Source of the DNA: Pagrus major
Lineage: Eukaryota; Chordata; Actinopteri; Spariformes; Sparidae
Reading direction: 5' to 3'
NCBI RefSeq assembly: GCF_040436345.1
Contig: NC_133219.1
Location: 22,347,458-22,411,457, forward strand
Length of the DNA stretch: 64,000 nt
Below, in pieces: positions 44,083 through 56,120 of the stretch (its first letter is position 1; each line of letters starts with the position of its first letter). The translations under genes and the position numbers were made by a program. A model generated the notes under the pieces. It did no database searches. It was given only the letters and a program-made list of their open reading frames with translations, and was not told where the DNA came from.

Positions 44083-44637
44083 TTGACCTCTTACGTTTTG
44101 TGATTGTGAGGGAGAAACTATTGAACATATTTTTACAGATTGTTTCCATACTACTGCCTTTTGGTTTGATTTACAGAAATACCTTTCAGAAATGCTTGAA
44201 AAAGATGTCACCCTAACAAAAATTGATATTTTACTAATTTTTAACAAGCCCAACTTCTCCCCAGATGAAATGTAAATAATTAATGTAATTATTATTTTAG
44301 CAAAATATTACATTCATAAAATGAAATGGCTTGAAAGATTGCCCTCCTGTCACACTTTTAAAGTGACAGATTTCAAATCATATTTGACTTCCATTGAAAA
44401 TTTTAATCTGAAAAACCAGAAATTGGCAAAAACAATTCAACTATTTAGGCATTTCAAATGTACTCTTTTTAATTAACAGACCTCTAAACTGTGTTTTGTT
44501 TTGTTTGTTGCTGTTTGGTTGTGCTGTGGGTGGACTGGAATTTTGAACTTGTATGGATTGTTTGTATGTATTAAATGTTCTTGAATAAAAAATAAAATAA
44601 TAATAAAAAAAACATTTAAAAAATTGACCTCTTACGT
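44083..44637 (+). mobile_element. 5'-truncated L1-type LINE with 14-bp TSD
   Basis: TTGACCTCTTACGT occurs at 44083-44096 and 44624-44637. Between them lie 527 bp encoding an L1-like C-terminal segment on the plus strand (CDCEGETIEHIFTDCFH, IDILLIFNKPNFSPDEM, interrupted by stops) and an A-rich tail (AATAAAAAATAAAATAATAA). The zinc-knuckle-like Cys/His pattern, 5' truncation, A-rich end and 14-bp duplication are typical of L1 retrotransposition. The target overlaps the CRE-like site of gene K. Confidence 0.85.
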
Positions 44638-44697
44638 CAGAGGCTGTGGGCGGGGTTATCGTCACCCACCGGAACAAGTAAAACTGTGACCGCCATT
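44632..44697 (+). promoter_or_regulatory. Proximal promoter block of gene K
   Basis: TTACGTCA (44632-44639), GTGGGCGGGG (44646-44655) and CCGGAACAAGTAAAAC (44669-44684) parallel the promoter of J. CCGCCATTTTT (44690-44700) is a YY1-like site present only here. The first bases of TTACGTCA belong to the L1 target duplication. Confidence 0.6.
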
Positions 44698-44766
44698 TTT
44701 AAATAAACATTGCAAATGTAGCCCGGCTAATCATATGGAGAAGAAGAAGAAGAGGAGAGTTTCACT

Positions 44767-47468
44767 ATGGAAGACAAATGGAAGAAATGGTCCTTGGAGG
44801 AGACGAACTGTCTCCTTGCACTGTGGTCCTCACCTGAAGTCCAGAGCAAACTAGTCGGAACTAGGAGAACAAAACCCGCGTACGAGCAGATACAACACGG
44901 GATGTCTACAGCGGGGTACAACAGGAGCTTGGACCAGATCGTCAACAGATTCAGGAAGCTGAAAGCTGAGTACAGGGAACTAAAGAAAACCCAAAGCGGC
45001 AGTGAGCAGCCACAGAGTAACCCCTACTTCAAAGTACTCGACTCGGTCCTCGGCGATAGACCTGCATGCCAGCTGACCGAGGCCTTGAACTCATCAGCAG
45101 CAATCGTTAAGGTGATAGTGGATGATAAAGTGTTGCAAACCTTCAGTGTTCCTGGTAAGTTTTATTTTTCAAATGTTTTTTTCTTGTTACCAACCAGCTA
45201 TGTATTTCTTAACCGTTCAGCAAGTTGGTTATTTCTCACATCAATGTTACGAACATCGGAGGACGTTTGTTTGGGATTAGGGATGAAGCTGGGTGGATGG
45301 ATGCTGAGGGGGCTGCAGCATCCCCTAAAACGAGACTATAACATATGCCGAATTTACAAGAAGGCCCAAATACTTAAGAATTTGTCAGAGACAGCGCTTC
45401 ACAAAGTTTATAAAGTTCCTCTGAACTCGACAACTCACAAAATTTAGCTTTTTTTTAAGGGAGCCTGGGGAATTTTCTCTCTCTTCATCTCCTTGCTGTT
45501 GTTGACTGTAGTTAATGTGGCTGCTTTGACCTATGATATGTTGGTGTTCAAGTTGGCTGTCTGCTGTTGTGCCAAACGCTCTCAAGTTGTAAATTATTTG
45601 TTTACAACGATCAGATACTTGTTATCCTGACCATTCAAATTAATCACCAAGGAGCTCTGCACCCCCAACTGTGAGGGACTTCCCATGTCCCTGGTTGGGT
45701 GAAACGTAGAATAAAATGTAAATGACAATACAACTTGTTTCATGTCCCTTATTGAAAATTAGAGCCTGGCCGATATGCACCGGTTGGCAGATCTTATCGG
45801 CTGTTTTTGGTCTATCATAGATATGTTGGTATTGATGTATATATTCAAGTTGCACTAATATGAAAAACATTATTATGGGGCATTATGATGCAGAAAAAGA
45901 TGCTTGGCGTAATTTGTGACTGATGTCATTTCAGACATTAAAGGTGCACTATGTAGTTTTGGAGAAGAAATTAAAACTTAGAATTTTAATATTTTAATAA
46001 TATTCTCAATAAAACCACACAGTGCTTCATAAGGCAAAACATCGTTACTGTTCCTTGTTTTGTCCATTCAGAGCTCCCACAATATGTCTGTAAGAAGGAG
46101 GAAGAAGAGGAGGTGGAGAAGGAGGTTGTTCTTGACCAGCAGCTCTGTAAGCAGGAGAGGGACTCCAGTCTGGACCAAGAGGACTCCAAGCCTCCACAGA
46201 TTAAAGAGGAACAGGAGGAACTCTGCACCAGTCAGGATGGAGAGCAGCTTGTCCTGAAGCAGGAAAGTGATACTTTTATGTTGACTCCTACGTATGATCA
46301 AACTGAATTCAAAGATCAATCTCTGCTTTTACATCCTAAACAAACTCCGCAAGGTGCAGCAGAGGAAGATCCTCTTGACAAAATCCAGATTGTATGTGTA
46401 AAATCTGAAACTGACACCTACCATGTAGCAGATAACCAGAATCACAGGGGAGAAAACCACAGAGACTCGGCACCAATGACACATACTGTGCCAGAACCAA
46501 AGAAGGACCAACAACAAATAAAAACTCCCAAAGAAAAACCCTATAAATGCTGCTTCTGTGAGAAAACATTTTCTCAGTCGGGTGATTTAACCAAACACAG
46601 GAGAACTCATACGGGTGAGAAGCCGTATGTTTGCAGCACCTGTGGGAAAACATTCATCTGTGGTGCAAATATGAAGAGGCACATGAGGACTCACACAGGT
46701 GACAAGCCTCACATCTGCAGCTACTGCAGTAAATCATATTATTTGTCCAAAAACTTGAAAGTTCATATGAGAATCCACACTGGTGAAAGGCCTTATAAAT
46801 GTAGCTACTGTGAAAAGACGTTCACCTGTCCGTCTACTCTGAAACGGCACACAAAAACTCACACTGGAGAAAAAGCCTTCAAATGCCGCTTTTGTGGGAA
46901 AATGTTCGCCCAGGTGGCTGAGGTAACTTCACACATGAGGACTCACACGGGCGAGAAGCCGTATGTTTGCGTCACCTGTGGGAAGAATTTCACCTGTGGT
47001 GCTAATTTGAATAGGCACATAATGATTCACACAGGTGAGACGCCTTACACCTGCAGCGACTGTGGGAAGGGGTTTAAAGACTCCACATCGTTGAAGAATC
47101 ACTTTCGGGTGCATACAGGGGAGAAGCCATATGAATGCCCTGCATGTGGGAAAAAATTCACTATGAGTACATCTTTGGCAAAGCACATTAGAATCCACAC
47201 AGGTGATAGACCATACAAATGTGACACCTGTGGAATCAGTTTTTTCCTAATAACAGATTTGAGAGCACACATTATGATCCATACAGGTGAGAGGCCATTC
47301 AAATGCAATGTGTGTGGAGACGGGTTCAGGAGAAAGGGAACACTGAAGAAACACATGAAAGTCCATAAGGATGTTTCACCAAGTATAAGTTCTTTAAATG
47401 ATGTACCTTTGCATGACATGAAAAAGTTATCAAATGTAAAAAAACAAAACAAAAAAAGAAGGAGCTAG
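44767..47468 (+). CDS. Gene K: Myb/SANT-like domain joined to ten C2H2 fingers
   Basis: Predicted join(44767..45154,46072..47468), 594 residues. Exon 1 is a close copy of J (MEDKWKKWSLEE, few substitutions) with donor CCTG|GTAAGT at the same codon. Exon 2 follows CATTCAG, reads ELPQYVCKKEEEEEVEKEVV and carries IKEE and LKQE. Ten fingers follow in the same order as J. By my count 13 of 40 base-contact positions (helix -1, 2, 3, 6) differ between J and K, with fingers 4, 8, 9 and 10 most changed and 2 and 6 unchanged. The C-terminus extends past the J stop into a basic tail (KKQNKKRRS). Both copies keep open frames and splice sites, which supports real genes. Predicted nuclear DNA-binding regulator. 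Confidence 0.87.
45755..46012. mobile_element. Two MITE fragments in the intron of K
   Basis: GCCTGGCCGATATGCACCGG (about 45763) is the end of a common CCGATAT-type fish element. TTAAAGGTGCACTATGTAG (45939-46012) is an end of the 1607-1960 family; it ends about 60 bp before exon 2. Confidence 0.5.
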
Positions 47469-48020
47469 AGTTCTTTTAGAGAGCTAGAGTTTATTTTGTT
47501 AAAAACACCCTCCATCATCAACAGGTTACAACCAATGCCCCAGTTGCTGTTACAAACCTTCTAGCAGCATTGCATTGCTCATGATCTCTTTCTGCCATCA
47601 TGTGGTCGTTCGTTTACTTGCACTATTTATTTTTTTATTTTTGAGCAGACAATATTGTATTTAGGTGCAAAGTATGAATTCTAGGGATGCACAATATGGA
47701 TCTTTTTTCAGCCGACATCGATAACCAATAATTACCTGCTTCTCCTGGCTGATAGAGATAACTGATCATTTCAAATTTCTGTATTTTAAAAAGAAGTACT
47801 ATGCTTTATGCACACCTTAGGGTAAGACGGGCTAAGATATAGTGAGCAAAGATGGATGATTTAATATTTCATGCATCCCTGGTGAACACATATCTAGGCT
47901 GCCAATTTCTGCTTTTTCTGCCCCTATGCAGTATTTCCATTGGTATCTATTGTGAATTAATTTATTGGCAGACCTTTTTTTGTTTTTAGTTTGTATGGGA
48001 AGTATATTATGATGCTTTCA
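47469..48020. other. 3' flank of gene K, matching the flank of J
   Basis: TTCTGCCATCATGTGGTCGT and ATTATGATGCTTTCATGCTG match 43570-43970, so the J/K duplication unit is about 4 kb and ends here. TCTAGGGATGCACAATATGG (47682) is a MITE end. Confidence 0.6.
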
Positions 48021-50561
48021 TGCTGCTAATGCCTTTTGTCTCTGTCTCACTTAATTAAGACTGTATGACTCTTTAATATAGTCCCTCATGATACATCCTA
48101 ACTTGTTCAATAATCTGCTTTTTTTAGAAATAACAGATGCTGCTCATCTGTCATTAGAAACCTCCCAGCAGCATTGAATCAATTATAACTTCATTTGGCT
48201 ATCTAGTGGGACTTTCCCCAATTAAAGTTTGTTATTTTTTAGCCTCCATAAATTTAAATACATAGTCCTTATTTTTACTTTTGGGTTCTTTTACACACTA
48301 GGGGCTGTTCTAATCCCTCTGATACGTTAATAATTATTATGTGCAAGTTATCAGGCTAACCTAAAGATTCTGCTGTTAAAGTAACCCCCAGAATTTGTAG
48401 TTATGTTGAGAGTGGTTTCGGTGCCAGACAGCCATTAAAGCTGAGATCCTCCAGACACAAAGTGTGCTTTACAGCAAGTAGCTCATTATTACCTCTTAAA
48501 CAAATATGCCATGTTAACGTTATTTTTCTACCACAGACATTATCTTCAGTATAATTTCCTCAAGAGGAGTAGCCTGAACACAGTAAAAAATTTTATTTGA
48601 GCTCTAGCTGTGGGGCTGCACTCCTGTGTTCACTGTTCACATGCACACACACGCGCGCTTTATCTATCTCTTCATCTTTCCTCCTCTTTTCTGTTATATA
48701 TACACACACAGTCAAAGGCTCACTCATTGCAAAATATTTTTGTACTGCAGAGGTTGCTGTCAGATACCAAAAGAAGTGTACATGCATATTGTTTCATTGG
48801 GATATACAAAGTGATAATAGATGATAAAAATGAAAGAAAACTGCAGGCACTGTCTCTGTCTGTCAGACCACCTACCGTCCTCTTTGTACTGTACATTTAT
48901 CAGCCTGAGCTGCAGTGGTTAATCAGTGGGTCGTGGTTCCAGAGCTCGACTATTAGCAGCTCACAGGTGGGTTCATAAATCATCTAGATTGTGTTTGCAC
49001 AGCTGGTCGCAGCCCTCCACTCTGCTTACCCCAACCTCCACCACCATATCAATTTCAAACAGGCAGATATTTGTAATCATCCTGGATGACTTGTTTTACT
49101 CTGTAAAGTTTCATAATGTGATTAATGGAGTAAGTGTGAGTAGGCCTATGGGGGGCTACTGAAAGAAAAAAAACAGCCCAAAATAAAGTACATTAAAATG
49201 CATTGTTTTCTTTCTAAATTGCTATTTGAAAGAACTATCCACCATTCATCTACAGTACCTACCATCCATCTAGCTATGGTGATTTCTACTTGATGAACAA
49301 GTAAAGTGAATCACTTACACAATGTTTCATTGCCATTTGCCTCGGGCATGGATGTATGTCGGTATATCTTATTTGACCTTTGTACTCTGCCTTATACACT
49401 TTATTTAAAGATCCCTTCCAGACATTTTAAGATGAATATTAAACACTCTACTTTGACTAATACATTTATTCTCATACAAAAAACCTGTATTGTTACAGTT
49501 GTTGAAGTTTCATCTACTCTTTCCTCATTAAAAAAGAAATCCTAAAATCTATGATCTATTCAAATGTGTGTAATTTCTGAATTTTTCCTGCTGGACAAAA
49601 GATGTCCCCCACTTCACTGTAAAGTCCATTCTCAGTTTATGTGCTTCATGCTTCCACATCACACTTGTGTATGCTGAATATAGTTGTAAGTTCACCCATT
49701 AATGAAAACCCTTAATAATCTACTCACCCTCATGCCGATCCATGAAGCCTCTGTCTCTAGTGTGTGGATGTGTGTGTGAATGCTGACTTCTAAGGCGCTT
49801 TGAGTGGTTGTCAAGACTAGAAAAGGGCAATATAGTCAATTTCCCTTTTTGTTGTGAATTTAATTTCTTTTACATTTCTTTACTGTGTTATAATATTTGT
49901 TAGCTGCTTTTATCGGATTAATATCTTAAGTGCTTGGCATTGTAATGCTGTGTACCTTCCTGTAAATAGATTATGAATACGATGATTAGGGCAGATCTTA
50001 CAAAGTATCCTCAAAAATGCATCAAATAGTTAAAGACCCCCTCCACTGAAAATCAAGGTTTTAACCTTGTTAACCTGTCAAAAAGGTGTTGTTTTTTTTT
50101 GTATTATACAAGACATATCATGGTTAAAAAAATATGAGCAACAAATAAAATTGCTCAGTGAGTTGTGTGGTTTGAAACTAATCAGAGGTCTTTGTATTCC
50201 TGATTAGACCTCAAATACTCAGGAATCATCACAGGTCAGGAGACCCGATTCCTTGGTCTCATTAAAAACATCAGTCTCCCCAACTTCTTTCTCATTAAGC
50301 ACAGCAGGCTGGAGTGGCCTGTCACTGCCTGTATTGTTCGGCTGACATTTTGTTTTTCAGTGAATCGATGTTTCTAGTTATAACACTGTGGTAATTGGAT
50401 TGAACAGCGGTCAAGACTGCGTGAAGCTGAGTTGTTTGTCTCACCCTAGTGACAGCAGAGCCCCTTATACCAAACGCCACAGTACTAAACTCAGACAATG
50501 TCTATCTTTACCTTCTGTCAGCTCTGTCAGTTCAGTTAACATCACCCTCACTCTTTCTCTC

Positions 50562-50563
<2 letters not shown>
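48021..50563. other. Intergenic, no gene recognised
   Basis: AT-rich. A phrase AAGGCGCTTTGAGTGGTTG (49792) belongs to the tail of a common fish repeat. No convincing exon. Confidence 0.4.

Positions 50564-50604
<41 letters not shown>
50564..50604 (+). repeat. (CA)n microsatellite
   Basis: About 20 CA units. Confidence 0.95.
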
Positions 50605-50607
<3 letters not shown>

Positions 50608-50774
50608 CAGAGTTTAAGTTTCATAAAGAAGTCAGTTTCAGTGGGAATTTTCCCGTCTATATCATACTTTCCAACAAGGCCAGTGTGTCTAAAATGGACA
50701 CATAAAAAGATTAAAAAGATTCTGTATATTTAACCAAATTACATAAAAGCTTAAATGGATTTGTGATGAAACCC
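50605..50774. other. Nothing recognised
   Basis: Short unique-looking stretch. Confidence 0.3.
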
Positions 50775-51065
50775 TGAGCTCAAAAACCATGTCTGCGAAA
50801 TCCATCATGGTTTTCACAAGCTTTCCCCGGTGATTAGCGTTGGCTGGAGCGTTGGCGTGCACTGCAAAATCAAAACCATATTCATTCTGGCCCGACACAC
50901 TTGTGTGCTTGCAGAAAGTGTCTCAGTCACTAACCCCGTGATTTATAAACGTTTATCTCACCGCAGAGGCCGAATCAAAGGCCTGGGAAAAGGGAGCAAA
51001 TTAACAGAAAGGTATTTAGCTTTTCTAAGAGACCTAATTTTGAAAGCCGCAGTATTCATAAAGCC
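50775..51065. other. Candidate conserved noncoding element
   Basis: Non-repetitive, balanced composition amid AT-rich DNA, with motif-rich text (CCCCGGTGATTAGCG, GTGATTTATAAACG, GCAAATTAAC, CATAATTATG). No long frame with exon-like features. The call rests on texture only. Confidence 0.25.
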
Positions 51066-51788
51066 ACAGTGCATAATTATGTTTTTATAGCTGTATAAAC
51101 TATAATGTTACCTTGTAATTTCATGGTTACCAATGTAGCAATTTTGCGACCCCAGTTTTGCTTTGGCTTTGTTTGTTTGCGTTTTTGTGTAAGAAGTTAT
51201 GCATGTTTTAGAAAACTGAGCTCTAATTTTCACAGGATGTGGGATTTTTGTAGATGTTGCATTTGTGACTAAAACGTGTAGGAATCTGGAGAGACAGGTG
51301 TGCAGTGGATTTTGGCAGGAGGTTTGATGACTCATAAGGCTGAAACTATTGATCAAAAACTGTTGGCTGTAATAATCTGAACTAACACAGTATTTAGACT
51401 GTACCAAAGCAAAAAGTATCACTATAAGAACACCATAAATACATGACCTCTTGTTGGCTGTATTTTATCTATTAAGATATAGTTTAACGGCTCTATATGC
51501 TTTGACTAAGGCCTGTGTTTTTTTTGCATTTAGGATTAGGCACTTTAATAGGTACACCTGTACGATCTAATGCAATACAACTGTTCTGCCATGATATCTT
51601 TCCCTACAAAGCACATAATATTCTTATCACTGAGGTTGTAGTCAAAGGTGGTTTTGTACTAAACTATATTATATTGAGAGGTGTTCTGATTTTTTTGTCC
51701 TTGACATTTACATGAGATGAGCAGAATATAAGAAACACATGTAAATATAAATAAGTTCAGTACAACAACACCTTATTAACACCTCCAT
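51066..51788. other. Intergenic, nothing recognised
   Basis: No exon or named repeat recognised. Confidence 0.3.
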
Positions 51789-52112
51789 ACTGTTGTCAAA
51801 AATGTTGAAAAATTGTTCAGTATCGATTCTGAATGTTTGAAACAGTTTCGATACACCAGTACTAGCTGCGATTTTTCGCTCTCCTCTCTGATAGCGAGGT
51901 TGCCACACACGCTGCTGCAGTGCCCACATAGTCCCGCGCCCTCCATAAATACATTAACTGAGAAACACAAAGTGCATAAGCCTTGTTATGTTAATCTTTT
52001 AATAAAATCAAAACTTTAATGCCCTCAATGTTGTTTCAGTATATCGAACACGTTAGTGAATATTGATATTTTTCAAGGTACTGTATCGAAATGACAGTAT
52101 CGTGACAACACT
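51789..52112. mobile_element. hAT-like MITE, ACTGTTGTCAAAA ... GTATCGTGACAACACT
   Basis: Left end ACTGTTGTCAAAAATG and right end GTATCGTGACAACACT are inverted, in the style of the CAGTGTTGTCACGATAC family. The interior repeats ATCGATTCTG/TTTCGATACACC. Flanks ACCTCCAT and ACCTCTAC may be a decayed 8-bp duplication. Confidence 0.5.
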
Positions 52113-53439
52113 AACCTCTACAGTGTCAACAGAAAAACTCTGTGCTCAAATGCTGTATTGGATTGCATTAGTTTTAGTTTGCGCAGATGTTAAAAGGACA
52201 ATAAAAAAAACCAATTGATAATAAACAATGAGTGTCAATAAATTAATTGCCTAATAATTTCATCACTCGTAAAGTGTCTCATTGTCCTTTGAGACTCAGC
52301 ACTTCAAAACAGAGTATATGTGTGTATCATTTAGAGCTGCAAGGATCAAGGATCGATCAACAGAAAATAAGTCTTAATTTTGAAGATCGACTAATAGCTT
52401 TGAGTCATTATTTAGAAAAAAGTTATGTTGCAGTTGAACTTCTGTAACTGATGAAAGACAAACACTTACGTACACGATGATGTCTCACGCAGTGTGGCAG
52501 CTGTTTCCCCACATGTGCAGGTACATTTTCACAAGCATGTAGTATATTACTGAAAATGTGAAGGACAAACATTGTGGACTGAATTATAACTCCTTTTATT
52601 TTCTTGTATTTTTACATTACACACAGCCAAATCTGTGTGACTTTCTTAGCAATCCAGTTTTTACATATCAAAGACCCCATTTATGTATGTAATTCTGCCA
52701 GAATTATATTGCTCCCAGAAGTTTGAATCTATTCCATGTCTCTGTCTACTTTAAAGACTTCTAGTGTTTTCACGCTTCAGGCCTTAAACTGATGCCGTTA
52801 TGCAGACCGCATAATCAGCACAACAACAGGACAACCTCTTTTTCCTACTTTGCTAAATTTAGAGCCAAACAATTAAAAGTATTACAATTGCCAGTACAAT
52901 ATTTCTCTAATATTTCCATGGCCTCAGTATGATATTTGAAGAGCTGTGAGAGGGGAGTTTTATGGAAACTTTTGAGTGAAAAGCAGACATGGAATCTGAC
53001 TGCTTCAAGGTGACATGAGGTAATAGTCGAGAAAGATGACTTTCTAAGAAGGAAGCGACTGCTCTTCTGATCACAGTAGGACAGTTATTCCACCATCAGG
53101 GAGCCAAGAAGGAGCAGACACATTACAGATGTGTAATAGTGGCATTACCTCTTTGCTCTTACGCTCCACCAGTTCCATCTAAGCCATAGGAGACTGATGC
53201 TCTGGTTTCAACCTGGCAGCCTGAGCTCTAACATAAATAATGACCTTTAAGTGCAGCTCAATTGTTGCAATAATTTAGACTGAATGTAGTGAGAACTTGT
53301 TTTTCTTACAGGGATAATGGCGGAGCTCTAAAGGGCCTTTAAACCTGCTGTGTAGTCTGTGTAGCTGAAGAAAAGAGAGCAGAAGAAGCATTATTCTGCC
53401 TGCTGTTAAAGTATGCGACTGCTGTTAGACATTTGAATG
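52113..53439. other. Intergenic with a MITE fragment at 52332-52400
   Basis: AGAGCTGCAAGGATCAAGGATCG at 52334 is a short piece of the AGAGCTGCAA family. The rest is unassigned. Confidence 0.35.
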
Positions 53440-53690
53440 CAGTGGCGGACTCAGGATGTTTGAGGGGGAGGGGTGAAAAAAATAAGAAGGGCACCAGCTG
53501 TGTGCGATGGGGCACCAGAACGCAGAAAGTCGTGACATATATATAGTGAAGAGAGGGCACTTTATCACATTTTCTTCACTGGAAGGGCACCCTAGAGAGC
53601 ACTTTATTATATTCTATCTTCCGTAGGGGCATCCAAGAGGGCACTTTGCAATGTTTTTTTCCAATATGGGGCACCCCCCCAATTGATTAA
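53440..53690 (+). mobile_element. CAGTGGCGGAC-type transposon end
   Basis: CAGTGGCGGACTCAGGATG is a typical start of non-autonomous hAT elements. It is followed by repeated GGGCAC..AGAG..CACTTT(A/G) phrases. The other end was not found. Confidence 0.4.
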
Positions 53691-54673
53691 TTGAGTAGTA
53701 TCAGTTCCAAACATTTCTAGTGTGAAGAAGCATGTATGCATAACTCAATACATCACTTCAATGTCAAAAAAATATGACTATGCAGGGCTAAAAAAACAGA
53801 TTAACCCTGTGACTGACCTAAATTTGCTTTTATTTTCCAACAACAAAACAACAACAACCAACAAACCATCAGTCAGCCAACAGCCAAGAACTGGTCTATT
53901 GTAAATAAAAACCACAAACTGATCAGAAATGACAGCAACATGATATAAAAAAATGCATATTGCCATATAAAACAACAATTCTTGTTACATTTATAATCAT
54001 CAGGGTAAATATTATAATAGATTTTGGTATAGATGATGGGTCATATCATCCAGACCTACCAGAAAGTATCAAAATCTCAGTTCTTAACACCTTTCGAGCT
54101 GCCAATAATAAGTACCTGCTCATATCCAGCAGGGGGCACCAGTTCACTGGCTGACTGGGCTGTCACTGCCTCACCCTGAAAATAAATCTCAAGTTTCCCT
54201 CTAACACTGGACGAGAGGTGGTCATAGCCAAAGTTTTTCATCAGGATCAGGATTTAAACCCAGACACAAATTAAGTTCAGATTTTATATTTAAACCAAAC
54301 GTGCATGAGAAAAAAGAAACAAATAAAGCCAATTATTGTAGTTTTACCATGTACAGATATGTACACGCTAGCCAAAAAAAAAAAAAAAGAAAAAGCTTGA
54401 ATCAGTAGTTGTATGCATCATTTTTAGTGAGTGTATAATGCATCACATCTACTACATTAAAAAGTGGTAGTCAGTTGTGTGTCTGGGCTGTTAGCAGCAG
54501 ATCGTGTTAATGCAGCTGTGGGAAAACAGAGATGAGCTGGAGAGGTCATAAATCTTCCTCAGCTCACAATAGTGTTGGCTCACTGACCGAGTGGCATGAC
54601 TTCAAAGAGAACCCCTGTCTTCAAATGAACTTGTTGCCTTCACTGATACAGGTTTAGCTTGGCCAGCTGTTTC

Positions 54674-54676
<3 letters not shown>
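53691..54676. other. Intergenic, nothing recognised
   Basis: No exon recognised. Confidence 0.3.

Positions 54677-54709
<33 letters not shown>
54677..54709 (+). repeat. (TG)n microsatellite
   Basis: About 16 TG units; a short second TG run lies near 54780. Confidence 0.95.
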
Positions 54710-54710
<1 letters not shown>

Positions 54711-56120
54711 TTTGTCTTTAGATTGACATCAGTGGGCCACCAACCAGGAGCAATGACACCTTTTGGATAGAGTCCTGGTATGTATGTGTGTGTGTGTGCC
54801 ATTCTGAAATGTTAAAGGGCCATACCAGTGTTTCTGCATATTGTAGTCCATTTGCTACAATACAAATCATGTATATGTTGCATTACAGTTGTAAGATCGG
54901 TTGTTTTGAAAAGAAAGATACCTAAAATATTGCTGCACACTTTTGGCAAACGTTCGCCTGGAAATACAGAGTGTACGTGATCTGCAGTATATGAGTAAAA
55001 CAGAAAAAATACTAGTTGAATCTCTCAGTTCTCAGACAGAAACCATATTTGGAATCTCGTTAAAGAACCGAACAGTCAAATCTATGAAATAATATAATAA
55101 AATGTGGTGATGGGAGCACATTTTTGTACCGTTTTTTTTCCGACTGAGTCACACCCATTGGAAAAAACACAAAATAATATCTAAAAGTGGCTGCAGCATG
55201 ACGTCTGACATCTCATGAAAGTGATTGGTGGTGGAAAAGAAAGGTTTTAGTTGTAGAATGAGGAGGAGTTTGATCTAATTTAAGATTCTAGACTGAGTTA
55301 TTATGGCGAATCTGGGGAACAATTTTTCTTTTAAAAATACATAATATTGCAGTTTTCTGTATCAAACCGTATTCTGCATTCTTTTAAGAAACAAATGAAC
55401 CTGTCAGTAAATTAAATAAAAAGCCCCTGAACACTCTTGTGACCCCAGATTAGAATTACTTAAAGCAGCTGGTGTTTGTATTTGTTAATGTTTCTCTAAA
55501 AGGGCATATGACTTTAACAAGTGTCTGACTTCCACTTGTTGTGAAAGCAGTCCAGGCTGATCATGTGTTAGGGGGCCTGCAGGGTGTTAGAGCATTCCAG
55601 TAACAGCAACGTCCTTCCAATATCTTCCTGGTATTACTCTTTCTTTATGGGATCTGTCTTTGTGCTCACTTTGATCTCTCTACTTTACCATCAGTCTTTC
55701 TCCCACCCACTATCGTCTCCTCTTTTTTCTTCCCTTTCCTCCTTTCTCTCTCTCTCCCCATCTCTTGTGTTGGTTGTCTTTCCGTGTCAGAGACTAAGCA
55801 AACAGAGTCGTGTGTGAGCGGCCTCATAACTCCACGTTCCTGAGAGACTGGGAGCTCTCAGACGAGCGCAGCTGTGTCTTCATTTGTCGGCCATGTTCGG
55901 CATTCTCCAGATATCTCCTGGAGGCTCCTGGGCTTTTTCTGTGTTCTAGTTTGACCTTGTGCCCCTGTGGAAGTCTGCGCGGAAGGGAGGCAAAGTGGGA
56001 CACATTTTCATGTACAGTTACAAGGTAGAAAGACACATGATTCAAGAAAGAAGTTTGGTTCAAGCTGTTGTGAAATTAATCATATTTTCCCAATATTCAG
56101 GTAAATTACATGTAACCGGA
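54710..56120. other. Intergenic, no gene recognised
   Basis: A GC-richer stretch at 55800-56000 has short frames on both strands without splice-site support or recognisable protein. A C/T-rich tract lies at 55690-55770. Confidence 0.35.

Noticed and set aside
45155-45447. Extension of gene K exon 1 to 45447 without splicing
   Set aside because: Sequence after GTAAGT is diverged from J and not conserved in frame, whereas the donor site is conserved in both copies.
3052-46319. Recurring minus-strand (or plus-strand in D/E) frames with [13 protein letters not shown]-like sequence
   Set aside because: They lie opposite the conserved linker of every paralogue and recur only because that DNA is conserved in the sense frame.
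50388-50733. Frames rich in Thr-His repeats
   Set aside because: Produced by the CA microsatellite.
55810-56063. Overlapping frames on both strands near 55.9 kb as an exon
   Set aside because: No recognisable protein, no matching splice sites, and both strands are open only because of local GC content.
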